The notes under the pieces were generated by a model. It made no database searches and had not been told where the DNA came from. It saw only the letters and a program-made list of their open reading frames with translations. From positions 1-6,518 of the forward strand of contig CAZUHQ010000158.1 of NCBI GenBank assembly GCA_964620605.1: a stretch of DNA of 6,518 nucleotides. The letters run 5' to 3'. Shown here piece after piece: positions 1 through 3,667 of the stretch (position 1 is its first letter; every line of letters starts with the position of its first letter). The DNA comes from Thalassotalea_E sp964620605. Its GTDB lineage: Bacteria; Pseudomonadota; Gammaproteobacteria; Enterobacterales; Alteromonadaceae. A program made the position numbers and the translations under genes.

Positions 1-51
1 TGTACCTACGTTTACATGCGGTTTCGAACGCTCAAATTTTTCTTTAGCCAT
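1..51 (-). CDS. tuf: Elongation factor Tu, first 17 codons (cut by window edge)
   Basis: The minus strand from the ATG at 51-49 encodes MAKEKFERSKPHVNVGT, the characteristic amino terminus of bacterial EF-Tu, just before the GTP-binding P-loop (GHVDHGKT), which lies outside the window. EF-Tu is the cytoplasmic GTPase that carries aminoacyl-tRNA to the ribosomal A site. Only 17 of about 394 residues are visible, so nothing can be said about its integrity. An AAGG at 65-62 is the likely ribosome binding site, with a rather long 10-nt spacer. The gene follows fusA in the usual str-operon place but has its own promoter at 166-138. Gammaproteobacteria often carry two nearly identical tuf genes; by position this would be the str-operon copy (tufA in E. 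coli terms). Confidence 0.93.
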   Translation of the reverse strand, partial: MAKEKFERSKPHVNVGT

Positions 52-98
52 TTTTCAATTACCTTAAAAAGATAGTAAATTAATATGTAAAATTTATT

Positions 99-111
99 CT
101 CTCAGCGAGAG
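99..111 (-). other. Small hairpin in the tuf leader
   Basis: A perfect 5-bp stem (CTCTC / GAGAG) with a GCT loop sits in the predicted tuf 5' leader, about 20 nt after the inferred start of transcription and about 50 nt before the ATG. It has no U tract and does not cover the ribosome binding site. The segment 104-110 (AGCGAGA on the plus strand) is also complementary to 175-181, upstream of the promoter, so a transcript reading through from fusA could fold differently from one started at the tuf promoter. The function is unknown. Confidence 0.4.
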
Positions 112-137
112 TTAAAAAGACGAAAATTAAACTGCTA

Positions 138-166
138 ATTCTAGATAAGCGTACTTACCTTGTCAA
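138..166 (-). promoter_or_regulatory. Sigma-70 promoter for tuf
   Basis: On the minus strand a perfect -35 box TTGACA (166-161) is followed after exactly 17 nt by TAGAAT (143-138), a five-of-six match to the -10 consensus. Transcription would start at about 133-131, giving a leader of about 80 nt before the tuf ATG. It lies in a gene-free 225-nt gap in the right orientation, which makes a chance match less likely. The bases after the -10 are not GC-rich, so there is no obvious stringent-control discriminator. This is the best promoter match I found in the window's gaps. Confidence 0.75.
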
Positions 167-193
167 AACTTCAGTCTCGCTTTCACCTTAATT

Positions 194-214
194 ACAAACT
201 CACTGGGAGTTTGT
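194..214. terminator. Hairpin between fusA and tuf, T tract on the plus side
   Basis: This is a perfect 8-bp inverted repeat (ACAAACTC / GAGTTTGT) with a 5-nt loop. Read on the plus strand it is followed by TTT, a weak terminator tail. Read on the minus strand, the direction of the genes, it is preceded by AAAA and followed by AATTAA. It may therefore stop antisense transcription, or act weakly together with the neighbouring hairpin on transcripts leaving fusA. It lies just upstream of the tuf promoter. Confidence 0.4.
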
Positions 215-220
215 TTTATA

Positions 221-250
221 TTGAAAGAGTAAACGAAGTCACTCTCTCAA
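221..250 (-). terminator. Stem-loop 26 nt after fusA stop
   Basis: The segments 250-241 (TTGAGAGAGT) and 230-221 (ACTCTTTCAA) pair over 10 bp with a single G-U, and the stem can extend two pairs inward. The tail is TATAAAAC, not a U tract, so this is not a textbook intrinsic terminator. It may protect the fusA mRNA 3' end or be a pausing or processing site. It is the first of two adjacent hairpins after fusA. Confidence 0.4.
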
Positions 251-276
251 AATTCTGCTTGTTATTCAACCTGCCT

Positions 277-2394
277 TTAGTGACTGATTGAACCACCTCG
301 TCCTTCAATCACAGCGTCTGAAACCGCTTTTGGCGCTTCATTATACTGTTTAAATTCCATCGAGTACGAGGCGCGACCTTGGGTAGCACTACGTAAATCA
401 GTAGCGTAACCAAACATTTCCGCTAACGGCACCAAAGCATTAACGATCTTCAGGCCTGCCGGGCCTTCGTCCATGCCATCAATCATGCCGCGACGACGAT
501 TTAAGTCACCAACCACGTCACCCATATTTTCTTCTGGTGTCGTTACTTCTACTTTCATCATAGGCTCAAGTAGCACCGGTTTAGCTTCTAAAGCACCTTT
601 TTTAAATCCCATAGAGGCGGCAACTTTAAATGCCATCTCATTAGAATCAACATCATGATACGAGCCATCGTACAAGGTCACTTTAACACCTAACAACGGA
701 AAACCAGCTAACACACCTGCGTCCATTTGCTCACGGCAACCTTTTTCTACCGCAGGAATGTACTCTTTAGGTACCACTCCGCCGACGATTTCGTTAACAA
801 ATTCAAAACCATCGCCTTCTTCAAGCGGCTCCATTTTAAGCCATACATGACCATATTGACCACGGCCACCTGATTGACGAACAAACTTACCTTCCACTTC
901 AACAGTGGAGCGGATAGTTTCTCGATAAGATACTTGTGGCTTACCGACATTACAATCAACGCTAAATTCGCGCTTCATTCGATCGACGATGATATCAAGG
1001 TGCAATTCGCCCATACCCGAGATAATGGTTTGGCCGGTTTCTTCATCGGTTTCAACACGAAACGATGGATCTTCGGCTGCCAGTTTCGATAAGGCAATTG
1101 CCATTTTTTCCTGATCCGCCTTGGTTTTTGGCTCAACCGCCACGGAAATCACCGGTTCAGGAAACTCCATGCGCTCTAAGGTTATCACTTTACCTGGATC
1201 ACATAATGTATCACCGGTAGTAACATCTTTTAGACCAATAGCGGCAGCGATATCGCCAGCGCGAACCTCTTTAATCTCTTGTCTGTCATTCGAGTGCATT
1301 TGTACGATACGACCAAAACGCTCTTTCTTACCTTTAACCGGATTAAACACGCTATCACCGGTTTGTACCACTCCTGAGTAAACGCGGAAGAAGGTTAAGG
1401 TGCCAACATATGGGTCAGTGGCAATTTTAAACGCTAAGGCTGAAAATGGTGCATTATCATCCGCTTCACGCGTACCTTCGGTTTCGTCTTTATCGTCATT
1501 GATGCCTTTTATCGCTTCGACTTCCGTTGGTGATGGCATATATTCTATAACGCAATCTAAAACCGCTTGTACACCCTTGTTTTTAAAGGCAGAGCCACAG
1601 GTACAAAGAATAATTTCATTGTTCAAGGTACGTTGACGAAGGGCTGCTTTAATTTCAGCTTCAGATAAGTCCCCTTCTTCGAGATACTTCTCCATTAATT
1701 CGTCATTCGCTTCAGCAGCTTCTGAAACTAGGTTTTCACGCCATTCTTCTGCAAGTTCAACCATATCAGCAGGAATATCTTCGTAACTGAAGGTCATGCC
1801 CTGATCCGCTTCACTCCAGTTGATAGCTTTCATCTTGATCAAATCAACAACGCCGCGAAAGTCTTCTTCTGCGCCAATTGCCAATTGAATAGGCACAGCA
1901 TTGGCGCCCAGGCGATCTTTCATCTGCTCAACAACGTTAAGAAAACTTGCCCCGGCGCGATCCATTTTGTTAACAAAAACCATGCGCGGCACGGAATATT
2001 TTTCCATCTGACGCCATACGGTTTCCGTTTGCGGCTGCACCCCTGAAGATGCACAAAGTACCAGTACCGCACCATCAAGTACACGCAATGAACGCTCTAC
2101 TTCAATGGTAAAGTCAACGTGTCCCGGAGTGTCGATAATATTGATACGGTGATCGTCAAATTGAGCATCCATTCCTTTCCAGAAACAGGTGGTTGCCGCA
2201 GAAGTGATAGTAATACCACGCTCCTGCTCTTGTTCCATCCAGTCCATGGTAGCAGCGCCATCATGCACTTCACCAATTTTATGAGAAAGACCTGTATAAA
2301 ACAAAACACGTTCAGTTGTTGTCGTTTTACCGGCATCAACATGCGCACAAATACCAATATTTCGATAACGCTCAATAGGGGTTGTACGTGCCAC
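277..2394 (-). CDS. fusA: Elongation factor G (EF-G1), translocation GTPase
   Basis: EF-G is the cytoplasmic GTPase that drives translocation of tRNA and mRNA on the ribosome and, with RRF, ribosome recycling. The protein has 705 residues (E. coli 704). G-domain motifs are intact: AHVDAGKT (17-24), the switch I region RGITIT (59-64), DTPGH (88-92, with His92), NKMD (142-145) and GSAF (267-270). By homology the domains are G about 1-290, II to about 405, III to about 485, IV about 485-605 plus the C-terminal tail, and V about 605-675; the domain IV tip motif HDVDS is at 580-584. The start is GTG, and the codon directly upstream in frame is a TGA stop, so no longer protein is possible; AGGA lies 7 nt before it. 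There are nine cysteines, including C114, C266 and C398 as in E. coli. It sits 152 nt after rpsG, a wide gap. Position and sequence point to the housekeeping EF-G1 rather than a second paralogue. Confidence 0.98.
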   Translation of the reverse strand: MARTTPIERYRNIGICAHVDAGKTTTTERVLFYTGLSHKIGEVHDGAATMDWMEQEQERGITITSAATTCFWKGMDAQFDDHRINIIDTPGHVDFTIEVERSLRVLDGAVLVLCASSGVQPQTETVWRQMEKYSVPRMVFVNKMDRAGASFLNVVEQMKDRLGANAVPIQLAIGAEEDFRGVVDLIKMKAINWSEADQGMTFSYEDIPADMVELAEEWRENLVSEAAEANDELMEKYLEEGDLSEAEIKAALRQRTLNNEIILCTCGSAFKNKGVQAVLDCVIEYMPSPTEVEAIKGINDDKDETEGTREADDNAPFSALAFKIATDPYVGTLTFFRVYSGVVQTGDSVFNPVKGKKERFGRIVQMHSNDRQEIKEVRAGDIAAAIGLKDVTTGDTLCDPGKVITLERMEFPEPVISVAVEPKTKADQEKMAIALSKLAAEDPSFRVETDEETGQTIISGMGELHLDIIVDRMKREFSVDCNVGKPQVSYRETIRSTVEVEGKFVRQSGGRGQYGHVWLKMEPLEEGDGFEFVNEIVGGVVPKEYIPAVEKGCREQMDAGVLAGFPLLGVKVTLYDGSYHDVDSNEMAFKVAASMGFKKGALEAKPVLLEPMMKVEVTTPEENMGDVVGDLNRRRGMIDGMDEGPAGLKIVNALVPLAEMFGYATDLRSATQGRASYSMEFKQYNEAPKAVSDAVIEGRGGSISH

Positions 2395-2405
2395 TCAAAT
2401 TTCCT
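2392..2405 (-). promoter_or_regulatory. fusA ribosome binding site and GTG start
   Basis: AGGA at 2405-2402 is followed by a 7-nt spacer and GTG at 2394-2392. The triplet immediately before GTG is TGA in the same frame (2397-2395), so GTG is the earliest possible start. The translation from this codon, MARTTPIERY, matches the family amino terminus exactly. Confidence 0.9.
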
Positions 2406-2417
2406 TTGTACAATTAA

Positions 2418-2437
2418 AAGTTACAGTTAAATAACTT
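2418..2437 (-). other. AT-rich hairpin just before the fusA ribosome binding site
   Basis: AAGTTA (2437-2432) pairs with TAACTT (2423-2418) across an 8-nt loop, and two further Ts follow the stem. AGTTA can also pair with the nearer TAACT at 2429-2425. The hairpin ends 12 nt upstream of the AGGA of fusA, so it could influence ribosome access, but an all-AU-leaning 6-bp stem is weak. Confidence 0.35.
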
Positions 2438-2447
2438 CAGTTTGATA

Positions 2448-2482
2448 AAGCTATTTGACTATAGCTTAATTTTTAAAAGCTA
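2448..2482 (-). other. Three-armed, mutually exclusive stem pair upstream of fusA
   Basis: Three arms share a complementary core. TAGCTT (2482-2477) pairs perfectly with AAGCTA (2467-2462) over 6 bp. The same middle arm, extended to AAGCTAT (2467-2461), pairs perfectly with ATAGCTT (2454-2448) over 7 bp with a 6-nt loop. Only one can form at a time. Such an arrangement is typical of attenuators and switches but can also arise from tandem duplication in AT-rich DNA. TATAGT at 2463-2458 resembles a -10 box but has no acceptable -35 box upstream. Confidence 0.4.
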
Positions 2483-2490
2483 CAGTGTAG

Positions 2491-2526
2491 AAAAGCGTAG
2501 TTACCGTTTATCATTGATAACTACGC
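2491..2526 (-). terminator. Terminator-like stem-loop between rpsG and fusA
   Basis: GCGTAGTTA (2526-2518) and TAACTACGC (2503-2495) form a perfect 9-bp stem, extendable by a U-G and a C-G pair to leave a 10-nt loop. It is followed directly by TTTT (2494-2491) in the direction of transcription, 20 nt after the rpsG stop. The tail is short, so leaky termination is expected, which fits its place inside an operon. On the plus strand the same stem is followed, after CA, by TTTTT, so it could also stop antisense transcripts. Confidence 0.55.
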
Positions 2527-2546
2527 CATTTTTATTACTATCGTGA

Positions 2547-3020
2547 TTACCAGCGATAGTGTGCGAACGCTTTGTTCGCTTCGGCCATACGGTGAACGTC
2601 TTCACGTTTCTTAACCGCTGCACCTTTGCTATCTGAAGCGTCTAGCATTTCATTAGCAAGGCGTTGAGCCATTGATTTTTCACCACGTTTACGAGCTGCT
2701 TCAACTAACCAACGCATGGCTAGTGCATTACGACGAACTGGACGAACTTCAACTGGAACTTGGTAAGTAGAACCACCAACACGACGAGATTTAACTTCCA
2801 CTTGTGGGCGGATGTTATCTAAAGCTTCTTCAAAAAGCTCTAAATGTTCTTTCTCATTGTTTTTCTCAGCTAAAATGTCTAATGCACCGTATACAATTTT
2901 TTCTGCAGTAGATTTCTTACCATCAACCATTAAGATGTTGATGAATTTTGCTAATAGTTCGTTATGGAACTTAGGATCTGGCAATATTTTACGTTGCCCA
3001 ACGACGCGTCTTCTTGGCAT
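2547..3020 (-). CDS. rpsG: 30S ribosomal protein S7
   Basis: S7 is the primary assembly protein of the 30S head; it binds the 3' major domain of 16S rRNA and lies near the E site. The 157-residue protein begins MPRRRVVGQRKILPDPKF and runs through the conserved segment around SRRVGGSTYQVPVEV (79-93, rRNA-contact beta hairpin) to the helical C terminus ending HYRW. This is the common S7 length; E. coli K-12 has an extra C-terminal extension that is absent here. The ATG is supported by GGAG at 3032-3029 with an 8-nt spacer. In E. coli S7 also acts as translational repressor of its own operon by binding the rpsL-rpsG spacer, and that spacer is recognisably conserved here. No defects are visible. 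Confidence 0.98.
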   Translation of the reverse strand: MPRRRVVGQRKILPDPKFHNELLAKFINILMVDGKKSTAEKIVYGALDILAEKNNEKEHLELFEEALDNIRPQVEVKSRRVGGSTYQVPVEVRPVRRNALAMRWLVEAARKRGEKSMAQRLANEMLDASDSKGAAVKKREDVHRMAEANKAFAHYRW

Positions 3021-3095
3021 CTTGATATCTCCGTTTAATTCAGGGGTTACCCAAAATTGTTAAATAGTTAATTTGGCCTTACTTCACGGAAACCG
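3021..3095 (-). promoter_or_regulatory. S7 translational operator in the rpsL-rpsG spacer
   Basis: From memory, the E. coli spacer has the blocks TCCGTtAAGTAAGGCCAAA, then TTTTGG, CCTGAATTAA and ACGGAG; the same blocks occur here in the same order, with a shorter variable middle. TTTCCGT (3092-3086) can pair with ACGGAGA (3034-3028) over 7 bp including one U-G, which buries the S7 Shine-Dalgarno. CCAAA (3076-3072) pairs with TTTGG (3055-3051). The small hairpin GGG-TAA-CCC (3052-3044) replaces the E. coli GGA-CAA-TCC, a pair-preserving change. In E. coli, S7 binding here reduces S7 and EF-G synthesis. The same role is inferred here. Confidence 0.7.
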
Positions 3096-3470
3096 TTAAG
3101 ATTTAGGGCGCTTCGCACCATATTTTGAACGGCCTTGTCTACGATCGTTAACACCTGAACAGTCAAGTGCACCACGAACGGTATGATAACGTACACCAGG
3201 TAAGTCTTTAACACGACCACCACGGATTAAGATTACGCTATGCTCTTGTAAGTTGTGACCTTCACCACCGATGTATGAAGTTACTTCAAAGCCGTTTGTT
3301 AAACGAACACGAGCAACTTTACGTAGTGCTGAGTTAGGTTTTTTAGGTGTAGTAGTATACACACGAGTACATACGCCACGACGTTGTGGACAAGCTTGTA
3401 ACGCAGGAACGTTACTCTTTTGTACTTGTCTGACACGTGGTTTACGCACCAATTGGTTAATAGTTGCCAT
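3096..3470 (-). CDS. rpsL: 30S ribosomal protein S12
   Basis: S12 lies at the decoding centre of the 30S subunit, takes part in codon-anticodon proofreading and is the classical streptomycin-resistance determinant. The 124-residue protein is full length and colinear with E. coli S12. The loop TTPKKPNSALRKVARV begins at residue 40, and the second loop GGRVKDLPGVRYH spans 84-96. Lys43 and Lys88 (K42 and K87 without the initiator Met) are the usual sensitive residues, and Pro91 is also unchanged. Asp89 is the residue that RimO methylthiolates in E. coli. The ATG has a strong AGGAG at 3480-3476, 5 nt upstream. It is the first gene of the str group, 197 nt after rpoC and separated from it by a terminator. 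Confidence 0.98.
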   Translation of the reverse strand: MATINQLVRKPRVRQVQKSNVPALQACPQRRGVCTRVYTTTPKKPNSALRKVARVRLTNGFEVTSYIGGEGHNLQEHSVILIRGGRVKDLPGVRYHTVRGALDCSGVNDRRQGRSKYGAKRPKS

Positions 3471-3546
3471 TATAGCTCCTGATTAATTAAAACATTAGGT
3501 AAATTTTATTGACTAAGTTTGCCAAATTTACCCACTTATAAACGTG
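3471..3546 (-). promoter_or_regulatory. rpsL leader with 9-bp inverted repeat; promoter not clearly assignable
   Basis: If the terminator at 3547-3600 works, a promoter for rpsL-rpsG-fusA should lie here. The candidates are poor: TAAAAT (3508-3503, five of six to the -10 consensus) lacks a good -35 box, while TTGGCA (3525-3520) has no good -10 box at the usual distance. The region also holds a perfect 9-bp inverted repeat, GGTAAATTT at 3498-3506 and AAATTTACC at 3524-3532 (plus strand) with a 17-nt spacer. It could be an operator or an mRNA hairpin, depending on where transcription begins. The AGGAG of rpsL is at 3480-3476. Confidence 0.35.
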
Positions 3547-3600
3547 AAAAACCGCGACCTTTTATTCAACGTACACTAGGTACAGAATATAAGGTCGCGG
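3547..3600 (-). terminator. Rho-independent terminator of rpoC (rpoBC operon end)
   Basis: CCGCGACCTT (3600-3591) and AAGGTCGCGG (3561-3552) form a perfect, GC-rich 10-bp stem. After one mismatch, five more pairs form (3589-3585 with 3567-3563), and an inner GTAC-type stem can close a 5-nt loop. The stem is followed in the minus direction by TTTTT (3551-3547). There is no T tract on the plus side, so it acts on transcripts coming from rpoC. It starts 67 nt after the rpoC stop codon. Confidence 0.85.
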
Positions 3601-3610
3601 AATTCTAATG

Positions 3611-3636
3611 GTCAAGCTTTAACCTGTCAAGCTTTA
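3611..3636. repeat. Two 11-bp direct repeats (GTCAAGCTTTA)
   Basis: GTCAAGCTTTA occurs at 3611-3621 and again at 3626-3636, a 15-bp period, in the rpoC 3' untranslated region. Each copy contains the palindrome AAGCTT. It may be a small local duplication; no function is apparent. Confidence 0.6.
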
Positions 3637-3654
3637 GTCGCAAATGACGGGTTA
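3620..3654 (-). other. Imperfect hairpin in the rpoC 3' UTR
   Basis: TAACCCGTCA (3654-3645) pairs with TGACAGGTTA (3629-3620) over nine of ten positions, with one C-A mismatch in the RNA and a 15-nt loop. It begins 13 nt after the rpoC stop and has no U tract, so it is not a terminator; it may help stabilise the 3' end ahead of the real terminator. It overlaps one of the direct repeats. Confidence 0.4.
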
Positions 3655-3667
3655 ATTTGACAATTTT

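Noticed and set aside
52..276. Possible tRNA genes before tuf, as found ahead of E. coli tufB.
   Set aside because: No cloverleaf, T-loop GTTCGA-type motif or CCA-end context is visible; the gap holds only hairpins and a promoter.
473..658. Plus-strand open frames opposite fusA (also around 1121-1381, 1400-1636 and 2119-2430).
   Set aside because: They are antisense shadows of a highly conserved gene, without recognisable protein features or ribosome binding sites.
2458..2463. TATAGT as the -10 box of a separate fusA promoter.
   Set aside because: No hexamer resembling TTGACA lies 16-18 nt upstream and there is no extended -10 TGn; evidence is too weak to annotate.
2473..2514. A 13-codon open frame (ATG to TAA) in the rpsG-fusA gap that overlaps the terminator-like stem and could look like a leader peptide.
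   Set aside because: No Shine-Dalgarno precedes the ATG, there is no run of regulatory codons, and such short frames are common by chance.
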